Counted from the first letter of the stretch, positions 25,501-34,884 are shown. The stretch: DNA of 64,000 nucleotides from Telmatactis stephensoni (GCA_029948255.1 JALIZF010001706.1:310001-374000), one strand, 5' to 3'. Notes: a model not told the origin generated them from the sequence alone. Numbers and translations: made by a program.

Positions 25501-27843
25501 AGAGTTAATAGAGGATCCCCTCTGTATTAACTCTGGTAAGAATTTCTATTTTAGATCTTATAAAGTAACTTATTTTTTAAATAAATATGGTTATGAAATG
25601 AAAAAAAGTAGGGAAAGTACGACCACATTTTTGAAGTTGCAGAACGTTATTACAGCCAAGTACATAACATTACATACATACATACAGTACATACATAACA
25701 TTTATTTTATTTGTCAACAGAGTATGTCGATGTTCAGTTGGTCATTTCACATAACGACAAAAAAGCACCTACAAACTCATATAGTGATCAGTTATCTCTC
25801 AAATTTGTAAGTATCTCACTTCTTCGTAGCCAGAAGAAATGTTCTTCTAACAGTTACTGTTACAACATTTCTGATCCATTAGGCGTCGTAACTTTCATCG
25901 ACACAAAAAAGTTGAGGAGGAGTCAGAAGATGAAGAAGAAGAAGATCTCGATGAAGATGAAATAGAGGACAAACAAATAATTCCTGTAGTAAGTGGTTTA
26001 GTGGTTTTTCAAGCCAAGAAATTACTGTAAAACTGGACGTTTCCACCAGTACCTTTACAGTATAAATAATCTAAACGAATGACTTTGTTATACTTACTCG
26101 GTGCTAGATATTCATTGAACCAATTCATTCATCTGAATCAATTTTAAAACGTAAAAGCAAAGCATCGAAATAATCTCAGGTCACACTTTCACATTTGATT
26201 GAGATAAGGATGGGAGGCGTAGATTAAAGTGCGGCCCCTAACCTCTGATTTAAAATTTTGCTAATCGTTTCTTCATGAATTGAAAAGCTTGATGGTTTAA
26301 TATTTCTAGATATAGACATCTCCCTTCCGAGGCATAAGCATGGTTGACGTTACTTCGATTGTATTTTCCGATTTTAATATTTTAATTATAGTTGGATGGG
26401 AGTTTCTAAAGGATTATAGACCGATCCCCCTCCCTCCCCTCCCCCTTGAATTTCACTAAACATTTCGAATCAAACACCTATGTGTAGCTGTAATTATTAA
26501 TGATTTATCTGCTTCCTTTCCTTCATTAGGAATATGCATGTGATGAGGTGGAATATCAAATGGAAGAATTGCTCTTCAAAATGAACAACTTAGTTGGTGA
26601 AGGAGGATTATCAAATCTTCATCTCTCATCATCATCAGATTTACTTCTTTCGAGTGATGAATATGATGAGGATGTAGAATACCTTTATCGTCAAAGTGAA
26701 GCCATGGAATACCTGAAGTTCCAAGCGTTGCCTGATATTGAACCAGGAAGTGGTTATGAAAGTGATCAGAGTTTTTGCTCTAGATCACTCGGTTCAGGTA
26801 GCCAATCTCAGGAAGGATTAACTGATCTAGAAATACAAAGAAGAATATCCAAAGACAGCTCTGATGTAACATCTGTGGATTTGAACTCGTTTGGTCCCTC
26901 CTACTCTGATTCTGCCTACAACAATCGAGAAATGCAAATGAAAGAGTTGATTTTATCCCAAGAGTTCAACGCATATGATCCTTTCAGATATAATGCCGAT
27001 ACCCGAAACAACGCAGAAATGATACCTGTGCAGGCACAATTTCTTCCAACGAAAGCTACAGCCAAAACTCCTAAGCAGGTGTACAGACGTCATAGCAGTA
27101 GTCAAATAAGTAGCGGCGATTCGCCTCATTTGCAGTTAGCAGAACAGAAAACTGACTCTGAAGGTTTGCAGTCTTCCTCACTGGCTTCTGTAGAAAACCG
27201 TCACCCAAGTGTAACCAAAAAACCTATTAAACCAAAACAACTGCATCCACTGACACGAAAACCCAAATTAAGGCAAGGGGAAATTTCACTTGATGAAGTT
27301 CCCAAAGACTACACTCTTAGTGGTCGAGAGAATTTGTCATCCACTTCAGAAGAATCTGAACGAGTGCACAGAAAGACATCCTCGAAAAAACCAAGTTATC
27401 TAAGAACATTAGGGTTGCTACCCAAAACTAGCATTGCACCAGTAGATCAAGATGATACTCTTTCTTTTCGTGGAAGATTCATCAGAAATGCTGCCTTCCA
27501 GGCTGTTTCGAGGTCATCGTCCATGGATGGACCGGCAACTCATGACATATCATGTTCATCTTTTGAACGAAGCAGTAAAACAGCTTACAGCAATAGTGGT
27601 TTTTCCTTTGACGAGGGACGTCGGCGATCGAGTGTACTATCAACGGAATTTCATCATCCGTTGGATGTGGGTGCCGCGCCGATATCGCCATCAGAACCGG
27701 GATTTGAAGTCCAAGACAAATTTGAGTTTGAAGTGGATTCAGAATTACGTGGTGATGACGCTGCACCCTTACCTGGACTTATTGGGGATATTGCTATGAA
27801 CTCGGATATCAGTACAAAAATCATTTCCCCTTCCTCAATATAG
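1429..27843 (+). CDS. Polycystin-1-family receptor-channel protein, 5'-partial, 44 exons
   Basis: Large membrane protein of the polycystin-1/PKDREJ/PKD1L family: an autoproteolysed ectodomain followed by a channel-like membrane region, known in this family to pair with polycystin-2-type subunits. Exons: 1429-1976, 4274-4824, 5597-5732, 5885-6002, 6735-6836, 7046-7145, 7785-7841, 8724-8890, 9362-9434, 9697-9948, 10376-10486, 10801-10955, 11189-11283, 11602-11663, 13376-13515, 13920-14003, 14189-14341, 15381-15542, 15985-16104, 16594-16642, 16711-16758, 16836-16931, 17752-17835, 18014-18133, 18209-18281, 18622-18722, 19010-19076, 19172-19421, 20048-20132, 20454-20607, 20837-20993 (or from 20875), 21180-21290, 21684-21810, 21894-21968, 22719-22834, 23147-23260, 23448-23568, 23651-23752, 24281-24421, 24531-24668, 24823-25053, 25721-25806, 25883-25988, 26530-27843. 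Phases agree throughout, giving about 2,416 residues. The N-terminus lies upstream of the window. Weak points are the donor at 4825 and the acceptor of exon 31. Which paralogue it is cannot be told from this window. Confidence 0.9.
2405..3785. mobile_element. Foldback element with nested palindrome
   Basis: Outer inverted arms of about 240 bp lie at 2405-2645 and 3540-3785. Inside is a second inverted repeat, about 2657-2867 against 2874-3086, with a 6-base loop. The innermost 36 bp of each arm are perfectly complementary. Both are in polycystin intron 1. There is no coding capacity, so this is probably a non-autonomous foldback or MITE pair. Confidence 0.85.
4012..4250 (+). repeat. tRNA-derived SINE, second family
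   Basis: The A-box-like 'tggcacagttggttagtgc' and B-box-like 'gagttcgattccc' are spaced as in a tRNA. They are followed by an unrelated body and a run of T at about 4245. The element sits in polycystin intron 1, just upstream of the exon 2 acceptor. Confidence 0.7.
5278..5453. mobile_element. hAT-like short element
   Basis: It begins cag-gagcggatccagg and ends aaatccgcccctg, terminal inverted repeats of the CAGGGGCGGATCC type common in hAT elements. The inside has 'ggagggggtgcacc' repeats, shared with the copy at 29044. It has no coding capacity and lies in polycystin intron 2. Confidence 0.7.
6067..6440. repeat. Dispersed repeat copy A
   Basis: It shares an ordered series of blocks with 21298-21612: 'atgtacttattgactg', 'tggctcgaggt', 'gtctggcctgacc', 'agtaagcattttacca', 'ggttttcttaag' and 'gaggccaaatatg'. 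An AT-rich insertion with a hairpin (aagcgcattt/aaatgcgctt) lies near its start. It sits in polycystin intron 4. Confidence 0.8.
7207..7300. mobile_element. Short palindromic MITE
   Basis: Terminal inverted repeats of about 21 bp, 'tatcctggattccagggg' at the left and its complement with one mismatch at the right, enclose about 50 bp. The element lies in polycystin intron 6. Confidence 0.7.
7512..7690 (+). repeat. tRNA-derived SINE copy
   Basis: The tRNA-like head has the B box 'gggttcaagcccc' and is followed by 'ggaccaacactcagggtct' and the body 'gagaaggtgctgcctttg'. This joins the head seen at 1262 and the body seen at 243 and 22384, and so defines the family. The 3' part is truncated. Confidence 0.65.
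7961..8640. repeat. G-rich 32-bp minisatellite, about 20 units
   Basis: The unit is about 32 bp: 'gtgagtagagtaagaag', then 'aggatttgatgg', then a G run of 4 to 12. I count 20 units with few substitutions; the G-run length varies most. It fills most of polycystin intron 7 (7842-8723). The long reading frames on both strands here are products of the repeat. Confidence 0.95.
8925..9018. repeat. T/G-rich simple repeat (TTG)n
   Basis: An interrupted run of T tracts and GTT units begins right after the donor of polycystin exon 8. Confidence 0.85.
11716..13105. mobile_element. hAT-like element, about 1.4 kb, non-coding
   Basis: The left end 'agggcggatgcagg' and right end 'gattccgcccctg' are inverted copies of the same terminal motif as at 5278 and 29044. 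A perfect 12-bp hairpin (aactcgtggatt, loop gca) lies at 11796-11822, and the same 12-mer recurs at 12982. A tRNA-Val-like segment lies at about 12745-12812. I see no transposase. Confidence 0.55.
12745..12812 (+). repeat. tRNA-Val-like pseudogene segment
   Basis: A 'tagtccagtgg' D-arm-like word, a 'ctttaca' anticodon-loop-like word and a 'ggttcaaatcc' B box follow in tRNA order. The flanks do not pair into an acceptor stem, so this is a SINE head or pseudogene and not a working tRNA. Confidence 0.5.
13376..14003 (+). other. GPS autoproteolysis motif split over two exons
   Basis: Exon 13376-13515 encodes CFYWDDD, then W and GC, then NC; exon 13920-14003 continues with CNHLTTF. This is the complete GPS pattern (C-x-YWD...W...GC...C-x-C-x-HLT-x-F). 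In polycystin-1 and adhesion GPCRs the chain is cleaved between His-Leu and Thr; all three residues are kept, so cleavage is likely. The intron splits the codon just before the second Cys-x-Cys cysteine. Confidence 0.92.
14189..16642 (+). other. First membrane helix and PLAT/LH2 domain
   Basis: Exon 14189-14341 encodes a hydrophobic helix (FMALALVVCLLAVYIVLFVY) followed by basic KLDKRDEQK and then the start of the PLAT domain. Exons 15381-15542, 15985-16104 and 16594-16642 complete it: YKITVETG, a G..T.A.V...LYG strand, PLWKIHVWHYN, SPSWYLNRIVVKDM and YRWLAVDEEDGK. These are the standard PLAT signature positions of polycystin-1 proteins. The domain is cytoplasmic in this family and binds lipid and partner proteins. 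Confidence 0.92.
14993..15332. mobile_element. Inverted-repeat element with 'gtcagggaatttt' motifs
   Basis: The left end 'cagggttcccagcgacct' and right end 'aggagagtgggaatcctg' are imperfect inverted copies. The inside repeats 'aaagtcagggaattttg'. It lies in the intron before the main PLAT exon. Confidence 0.55.
17011..17207. mobile_element. hAT-like element with 7-bp target duplication
   Basis: Flanked by direct repeats GATCCAC (17004-17010 and 17208-17214). The left terminal word 'agggcggatctaggattct' is present three times in tandem, and the right end is 'ttggatccgctctc'. It lies in polycystin intron 22. Confidence 0.75.
18292..18511. repeat. (TTCCC)n polypyrimidine microsatellite
   Basis: About 200 bp of nearly pure pyrimidine on the + strand, mostly TTCCC units, immediately after polycystin exon 25 (18209-18281) and before exon 26. 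Confidence 0.97.
19559..19992. mobile_element. Nested inverted-repeat elements
   Basis: The outer arms are 'cgtgcgtgtactctaat' (about 19559) and its near-complement at about 19974-19992. The inner arms are 'gacctttttaccgata' (about 19577) and its complement at about 19884-19900, each joined to 'ccgcc/ggcgg'. They lie in polycystin intron 28 and are non-coding. Confidence 0.75.
20682..20751. mobile_element. Pogo-like mini element
   Basis: It begins 'tacagtgggaccccgttaa' and ends 'cataacggggtgactgta', the terminal inverted repeat style of pogo/Tigger elements. It is only 70 bp long and sits just downstream of polycystin exon 30. Confidence 0.7.
21298..21612. repeat. Dispersed repeat copy B
   Basis: Same family and orientation as 6067-6440. 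It starts 8 bases after the exon 32 donor. Confidence 0.8.
22384..22700 (+). repeat. tRNA-derived SINE, body with tail
   Basis: Starts 'gtccggaccaacactcag', continues 'gagggtgctgcctttg' and ends 'gcgctatataaatgc' plus 'aaatttcattttcatttt'. The tRNA head is missing. It lies upstream of polycystin exon 35. Confidence 0.7.
22923..23093. mobile_element. hAT-like short element
   Basis: Contains 'ggtgcgcaccacctcctgag' and ends 'ggatcggccc', like the copies at 5278 and 29044 but more decayed. Confidence 0.55.
24017..24280 (+). repeat. Tandem duplication of a splice-acceptor region
   Basis: Two units of about 132 bp (24017-24146 and about 24153-24280) end in 'ttcctatgcatttcag' and 'ttcctatgcgtttcag'. 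The second is the acceptor of polycystin exon 39. Use of the first would soon meet a TGA. Confidence 0.75.
25721..27843 (+). other. Long cytoplasmic tail, acidic run and Ser-rich exon
   Basis: Exon 25721-25806 is read in the frame SMSMFSWSF, the only one that joins with correct phase to 25883-25988. The latter encodes a strongly acidic run (EEESEDEEEEDLDEDEIED). The 1,314-base last exon (437 residues) starts EYACDEVEYQMEELLFKM, matching the post-channel helix of polycystins. The rest is Ser-rich and low in hydrophobic residues, without a recognised domain. The tail is much longer than the roughly 200 residues usual in polycystin-1. Confidence 0.8.
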
Positions 27844-28473
27844 AAATATATAGTCAAAAAATATCGGTAAATATAGAATAATATATTCGTAAATATATTC
27901 GTAAATATATCGGTAAATATATTTTTTTATTCCTAAGTATAAAGATTTTTAACCAGATATTAGCCGATGTTCAATTCAACATTTGGTATGAGGTTCGACG
28001 GAAAAGTGAGTTTTTGTTTTGTAGATAACAAACAAGCAAGAGCAATTAGCCAAGCAGAAACATAATGCATTCAGATGTCTAATGTTATTATTATACACCT
28101 ATTTCAAAAACGTTTGCCATCTTAGAGGCCTCAATCCCACGCGACTAGACCGAAAAGGAGTATGGGTAGTTTCAAAACCTCACTCGATTTTTGGTTTTGC
28201 CGGACTTGACTTTCAACATCAACAATTCAAGTTCTTTGTTGTATAAGGTAGAAGCAAGATAGTCGTGGATTGTCGTGTTGATATCAGTGATGTGCCTTTT
28301 CTAAATTTAGTAATTTCTACCCATACTCCTTTTTATCAGTAGCCGACACGAAAGCTCTGCTACTTCGGCTACTGTGCACAAACTTTATATGTTCTATAAA
28401 TTTCTATTTCTTAATTATTCTGGTATATGTATATTATTAACAATTATATAAATCTGTAATATAGTGCAAAATC

Positions 28474-28479
28474 AATAAA
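28474..28479 (+). terminator. Poly(A) signal AATAAA
   Basis: Canonical hexamer about 630 bases after the polycystin stop codon. Confidence 0.5.
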
Positions 28480-28719
28480 AAAGTCTAAAAAAAGTCTAAA
28501 GTCTACCCATACTCCCGATATTATATTCCCGATACAACATATTTTTATTGTTACACTATATACGCGATAAGATATGACAATTCTAATGATTGATATTTAT
28601 ATTAATATATCGGACATCCAAATTATCAATAAATGAAATAAGAAAAGTATTATCATCAGTGATAGGCAAAGCCAAATTATTCTGATGGATTATATTATTA
28701 TTATATATATTTTGTAATT

Positions 28720-28725
28720 AATAAA
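28720..28725 (+). terminator. Second poly(A) signal AATAAA
   Basis: Canonical hexamer followed by a T run, about 880 bases after the polycystin stop; the likelier distal site. Confidence 0.5.
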
Positions 28726-28759
28726 GTTTTTTTATGAACTGTTTTTATTTCCCTTAAAA

Positions 28760-29030
28760 CTCATCGTAGTGATACGTTTGGGCTGAATGCCAACGTGAGG
28801 ACAGGTCGCGCCTAACCAGCCCGCTCTCGGAGGTGACCATGGCAACCCGGCCACAGTCCACCGCCCACGTGGCACCTGTCACACCTTAGAGGTGGAAATA
28901 CTTACCCTAGCCTATACTTACCGGAGGGAAATTTCGCGATGCACTGGTGGCAAAGCTGCCCGAACTACAAACTCTGCCAGAACCTTGAGCCGAGCTAAGA
29001 AAATAGAAATCTAAGTGCGGCGTGTTTTAT
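28760..29030. other. GC-rich stretch of unknown nature
   Basis: Clearly richer in GC than its surroundings. 'atacttacc' occurs twice, at 28899 and 28914; the second copy continues 'ggaggga'. This resembles the 5' end of U1 snRNA, but later U1 stems are not recognisable. On the minus strand the same words read as 'gtaagtat' splice donors. Confidence 0.3.
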
Positions 29031-29043
29031 GAAAGAGCTTTGA

Positions 29044-29201
29044 CAGGGGAGGATATTTAGAGGAGTGGTGCAGGGGTTCCGCACCCCCTCCTGAGACGTC
29101 AAAATATCTGTGCAGTTTTTTTCCAATTTACATGATGGTGGTGTACCCCCTTCCAGAAGACGGTGCACCCCCTCCTGAAGATAGTCCTGGATCCGCCCCT
29201 G
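29044..29201. mobile_element. hAT-like short element with flanking repeat
   Basis: Begins 'caggggaggatattt' and ends 'ggatccgcccctg', flanked by GCTTTGA on both sides. The inside repeats 'ggtgcaccccctcctgaag'. Confidence 0.75.
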
Positions 29202-29209
29202 CTTTGATT

Positions 29210-30012
29210 AGATTGTGTACTAGGGAATGCTTCATGTGACACATCTTTGTTTGATTTAAACAATGAGAAAAAACTAAGCAAGTTAGGAATGGCGGATTCC
29301 TTTGAGTTTTGTTGTTCAGAACATCGTTGCTAACGTATGCGCAAAGATTGATACACTGATCCCAAGTGTAAGAAAGGATTGTGTCTCGTTGAGGCTAATA
29401 TTTCCTCATTCTTTTCTTGAATGAGCGATATTCGTTGGTACAAATCCCTCTGGGAACAAAGGATTTCGAGTTGATCATAGTATTACTGTAAGATGAACGT
29501 GGGAATCAGTTATCTCCTTGTTACTGATCACTGAAAAATACGCAGAGGCAAAATGTCGCATTTTGGAGGTTTTACTGCAAATTTTATTCGCCCTAAGCCC
29601 ACTGCTTAAACTTTACTAAGTTTCACTCTGTTTGATTTTGATTTGATTTTAGTTCTTCAGTGAGCATTTAAACAACTTTCCTAAAACATCCCCTGGTCTT
29701 AATTTTGTGATCTCGCTGGTTTAGTCAGCTTCTTCCATAAAATGTCTTCAAATTCCTGTTTTGACTGCTACTGCATACAAACGTGTGTAGTGTGACATAC
29801 ACGTCGAGAGACTCGACGCAAATGAGAAGTTCAATGACTTGGTTGGCCGAAAGATCGATGGTGCCGAGTGCTTTGACAAGGACAATACGTTCATTCAAAC
29901 TAGCCATGCTTGCATGTATTTCAAAGGGCTTCAAAGCTGCAATTATGCATTCTCCAGCCCTGGTTTACTTGAGACAACAATTCCACTATTGCAGATAAAA
30001 GTTTCAGCACAT
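29210..30012. other. Intergenic, nothing recognised
   Basis: Only short overlapping reading frames (29725-29998) without domain features. This is the gap between the 3' ends of the convergent polycystin and RPamide genes. Confidence 0.5.
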
Positions 30013-30018
30013 TTTATT
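30013..30018 (-). terminator. Poly(A) signal of the RPamide gene
   Basis: AATAAA on the minus strand about 165 bases after the stop codon of the neuropeptide precursor. Confidence 0.65.
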
Positions 30019-30183
30019 GTGCATTCATTTTAAGTTGCTTTTCTACATGTATTTTAAATAGTATGTGAGAAACAGTACTACATGTCTAGCATGCCACCTG
30101 TTCAGTCACTAACACTAATATTTTCAGTCTTTACAAACTTCAAATTGTTTCAGTCCTGATTTAGTGTGTCCTTAAATATCTAA

Positions 30184-32099
30184 TTAAAAATCTTGTGGTT
30201 CGTCTTCCATTAAGTTTGGGTCACTCATTTCTTGTTGAAGTGCATGTAGGGTCTTTTTGGCTAGTTCTTCTAGGGCTTTTTGGCGAAATGTGTGGCTTTT
30301 TTGATGAACATTTGCGTTGACTGTTTTTCCAACGTACGTCCAAGGCATATTGTAGTCAACGCTTCGTTTGCCAGGTCGTACAGATGTATATTGAGATTCA
30401 GGGACATCACTTCTACCCGGTCTTAATATTGTTGGAAACTGACGGGCACTCTCTCGACCGGGTCTAAAGAGTACTGGGCCTCCTTGAGGAACATCTTCTC
30501 TGCCTGGTCTAAATAGACTCGGGGGCCTTTTGGGCACATCTTCCCTTCCTGGCCTGAACAGACTTGGGGGCCTTTTGGGCACATCATCCCTTTTTCCAGG
30601 TCGTAATAGACTTGGGAGCGTCTGTGGGATGTCATCTTTTCCAGGTCTCAAGACGACTGGCCATTGTGGGTTACGCTTGTAGATAACATTATCGTGGATG
30701 ATTCGTCCTGGTCTAATAATTGTTGGCAAAGCCTTTTTGGCTTTAAATGAAATAAAGCTACGGCGACCAGGGCGTGGTGGCCAGGGAGGATGAGTTTCAT
30801 CATCAACTTTGGTATGCTGGTTTCCATTTAGTTCAACGGTATCTATATTATACTCGGCAGAACCCTTCTCGCCATGTGTAACCTTCTCGGGAACGTTTTG
30901 CGCATTTGGCTCCAGCTTCTCTTCGCTCAAAACTAAAGATCCTAGAAAAGAATTGTAAAATATCAGTGAGACTGGCGTGCCCTCTTATTAATAACAATTG
31001 CCTGAAAACCCATTTCTTGTGCGTTTCTATGACCACGACCCAACCTACGTGTTTCTCATCCGAATTATCCTCTTGAAATATAAATTAACACCATGTTACC
31101 TTTAATATTTGTCAATAAGAATAATTTTGAAAAATATTTTTCTTCTTTTTGTGCAGGTGAGGATTTAATTATTTTTTAAGCAGTGTTCATAAATTGTCTC
31201 AGTACTGAACCGTTCTTAAAATTATACAACTGTGGAATAATACAAACTACCACCGTCAACCCTTTTATCTAGTTTAGTTTGTACTCTTAGGTAAGGTATT
31301 CATCAGTCAAAAAAAGGCCGACACTAGAGAACCCTTCAGTATATCAAAACGAAATCCCAATTTCAATCATACCGGGTGGCGTTGTTCCTGTTCTTTGTTC
31401 TGGATGTCTATTGCTAGAGCGGAAATTTGCCTTTCAAGATTACAATACTTTTAGAAACAAAAACACCAGGATATTTAGTGAGAATTGAAAGTTCATGTCG
31501 AGTTGTGAACACTTTAATCGATCAGATAGAAGCAAACATGACATTAATGACAATGGCTATTAGATGTCTTCAAATCAGTTTGTAGCAAAACTCTATCATT
31601 GCTTTTGGCGATTCTATTTGTTTTGTAAACCTCTCCACTATTTTGCTTCATTACAATTTTTTTTCCTCGCCAGTTAGAGCTTTTGAAAGAATTGAGAATG
31701 TCGACATAAAAAGACATTCAATCTGGATCACAATCTCAAAAAAATCAGACAAGTAGGTGAAATGATAAGGTCGACCACAGCCTCATTGTTCAATATATAT
31801 CGTTATTAAAATGAGCCGATTAAATGGAGATAATCGCTAGGACTTCCTTCTACAAGATATCTAAATATCCAATAAATATCTATCTAACTGAACAGTCTGA
31901 ACAATTTTTAAAGTACGACAAAAGTTGGTCTACCAACAAAACGGTCCCCACAAACCACAGCTGGTGCAACAATGAAAATATCCCAACCAAAAATGGGAAA
32001 AAGTCAGCAAGTTGAATAGTTAAGGATAGTCAAAGTACCTTGTAAACTAAGGCTAATGATGTAGATCAAACCAACGACCAGACTTCCAGAGCTGGCCAT
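30184..32099 (-). CDS. RPamide neuropeptide precursor, two exons
   Basis: Secreted prohormone that would be cut into a set of C-terminally amidated -Arg-Pro-NH2 peptides, a neuropeptide class known from anthozoans and hydrozoans. Exon 1 (32099-32039) encodes MASSGSLVVGLIYIISLSLQ, a clear signal peptide; exon 2 runs 30941-30184 and joins in phase 1 (GT donor at 32038, AG acceptor at 30942). The protein has 272 residues. Nine R-P-G-(K/R) sites lie at about residues 77, 97, 119, 134, 150, 165, 180, 194 and 209; the Gly supplies the amide and the basic residue the cleavage. Upstream cuts include KK before ALPTIIRPG and KR before NPQWPVVLRPG and before two identical PPSLFRPG copies. Acidic spacers (EDVP, DDVP, SDVP) separate repeats, as in other cnidarian precursors. 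RQFPTILRPG would give an N-terminal Gln able to cyclise. The C-terminal 60 residues hold no further copies. Confidence 0.92.
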
Positions 32100-32186
32100 C
32101 TTCAAGTCCAAAGTGGATGGAGTCCTCACTGCCTTCACTCCAGTTCTTGCTGTTGATTGTGCAGTGGCGTGATATAGTGGTCCAAA

Positions 32187-32194
32187 CTTTATAC
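32187..32194 (-). promoter_or_regulatory. TATA box of the RPamide gene
   Basis: GTATAAAG on the minus strand, about 90 bases upstream of the ATG at 32099. This leaves room for a short 5' leader. Confidence 0.6.
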
Positions 32195-34884
32195 TTGTGT
32201 GTGGCATGTGTCAATAAATGGTTCTATTTACGTCACTGCTGTTGTCCAATAGTGATCCTACTCAAAGGAAATACTTTTGTTTTCCTCTAGTATCATGATG
32301 CAATTCGTTTCACTCTAAATTATCACTGTGACTTTGCCGGTACCTGGAAGGAATTGTGCTTCCTATTTCCATTAAATCTAATGAAACACAGGAAATTTGT
32401 CTTCTCCTTGAATACAAATACACCCTTAATAGCTTTTTGATATAATTAGTGCCTTTGAAAAATGTAATATTTTGTGGTAATCATCCTTAAGATTGCAGTC
32501 CTCTTCAAATGACTGGATTTTCCGGCTAGCCCCAGTGAAACCCATATAATATAATAGAAAAAACTTCATCGACCGTAATATTTGTTAGAGTTTTGGAATG
32601 GCCCATCCATTTTCAGTCTTAATATTTTTACTAATTCCTCGACTTTTTCCGTATGTAGGCTTACCGTAGCAATTTTTCATCAACATCAGTTCTTCAAGAG
32701 CTACCAAGGGAAACCTTGATTTTCTTAAAGCTCTTTTTGTCAACTCGGTTCAGGACATATTCATGGGAAATCTTGCATGTTTTTTTAAATATTAATAAGT
32801 GAAAATTATTATTTTTCTTTCCCCGCATTTCACATTAGTAGCCTTATTGTCGTTTTGATTAAGAAATCTCAAGACGTGCGTTTCTAAACGACAACCATTT
32901 TGAAGACTTCCCTAAATTAGTTTCTTCCGAGGAGGCAGACGTTTTGCCTCTTGGACAAAAATATTGCTAAGTGTATTCGTCACTAGACTGAAAAATAGCT
33001 ACAAAGATTTTGTGTAGTATTAGACGTGTACTTTTAAAGATATATTCAGTAATAAAGGTAAATAAAGTTAGGATTCAGGTCGCGAATTTTGCAAAATAAA
33101 TCGAAACTAAATTAGTTTAGAGATCAAAAGTACTTTTTTAATTTGGCCCATCCATTTTCATATTTGCTATCTTTCCTGTTTTTATGTACTATTTTCTAAG
33201 GGTTTCAAAGCTAATAAAAGATTCTGGCAAGGATTTTTTGTTTTGAGTATACTCATGGCAGGATTTATATTTTGAATACAGCACAGAAAAAACGACACAT
33301 GGATTACGTGCCATTGGCAAATGTCTCGAAATTGGAAACATGGTTTTTTGTAATTTATATTTCTCAACTCGTTATACTCTAAATTTATCGCAGGAATTCC
33401 CTAACGATCTTCGGTTCGAAACAGGTGTGCGTCAAGATGATACGCCTCAGCATTAATGGTCTCGGCTCTTTTCAACATTTATGGTGCAGATTCTAAAACG
33501 CTGTTGAAAGCCTCTCTTGTTGAGAGCTGCTAAGTTGTGAATTGTTTTCGGTACCATTTGGGTAAGATATTCCTTCCGCTTTTTCAAAGCATATAATTAC
33601 TGTAAATACTAGCAAAGATTTTCTTTTCGAATCAGTGAGTATGATATCTATCTCTTGAGAGATCTACTGCAGAGCGGAAGCCCAAATCAAAATTCGGTGG
33701 AATTTCTTGACTTGCGATTAAACGTCAACGTTACACCGTACCAACGGAGAATGTATCTTTGTCCATCTGACTGTCTGATTTCATTGCACAAATAAAGAGT
33801 GGGGTCTATAAACAGAATTATCTTCGACTATTATTCGTAAAGTCAACATTTCAAGACGTCAGATCAAATGTGTGTAGTCTTTGATATAACTGAGAATATT
33901 ACGGAAAAAAAAATTTTTTTTTTGAATTGGGAAAGTAAACTGATTTTAAAATGTAAAGGGGTTGTTCATCTTAACTTTAGCAGTATTATCAGTTTTAGAA
34001 AACTATGCCTTGAATTGTCCCAGGAAATGATTTGGAATGGGAATATGAGTTTTTTAAAAGTGTCGTGCGCGCCTCTATACATAGCCCTAAACTCAAAAAG
34101 TAAAGAGATTGTGAAAATGTAGTCGGGAGTTTTTTCGTAAGGTTCCCGCAATATAAGTATATTATATATATAAGTATATAATATATGATACGTCGGTGGG
34201 GATATAGTTGTAATAGTGATGAAAACCTATACGTCTTGTCAGTCTCATATGCAGGCCCACATTTATTATGTTAATTCTGTAGATTCCTCCCAACAACGGG
34301 GAAGCTGGCTGTTTCAGAATAGTACAAAAAGGAATCTGTAATAGTAGAAGTGTGAAATATAACATTTCCGAAATGGATGTTTAAAGAAATTAACCCGGAA
34401 TATTAGACAAATTAATCACATTTTGCTTACATTTATTCATTTCACACGATATGTTTCGTTTCCGAATCAAATGTTCGATGCAAATTAACATTTCATGTCA
34501 ATATTGTAATGAGGGAAATTGTTCTTCGTACTGTCAAAAAAGAAAGGAAAAAGAAAAGAAAAAAAGAAAAAAAATATTTGAAAAACACAAAAAATAAATT
34601 TAGATGCATGAGACAAGATTAATTCAACTCGCTAAATTTGAATTCAAGGATTTCAAGTCTCCGTTTTGTACTTCCCTCCCTCCACTGAATTCTCTTTAAA
34701 ATATTCTAAAAACCGGCAAATGCATGGTTGATTTCTATGCGTCGAAGCTTGTAACAAGTTGTAATAAACTTCCAAACTCTACGCGTTATTTCTCTCGACA
34801 TTTTTTCTTCAGTGATATGATCTCAAACTTCTAAATCAAAGTTTGAACTCTAGTTACGCAAATTAGTCCCGCAAAGATTTCATA

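Larger units (their letters stand above)
27844..28725 (+). other. Polycystin 3' untranslated region
   Basis: It opens with AT-rich repeats of 'aaatatatcggt/attcgt' (27850-27930). An inverted repeat, 'aaaaggagtatgggtag' (28153-28169) and its complement (28317-28334), could form a large hairpin. Poly(A) signals AATAAA follow at 28474 and 28720. Confidence 0.55.

Noticed and set aside
25726..25965. Reading exon 42 as YVDVQLVISHNDKK
   Set aside because: That frame runs into a stop in the next exon; only the SMSMFSWSF frame continues through 25883-25988 into the last exon.
30423..30635. A second small protein on the minus strand within the RPamide gene
   Set aside because: It is the shadow frame of the repeated RPG coding units.
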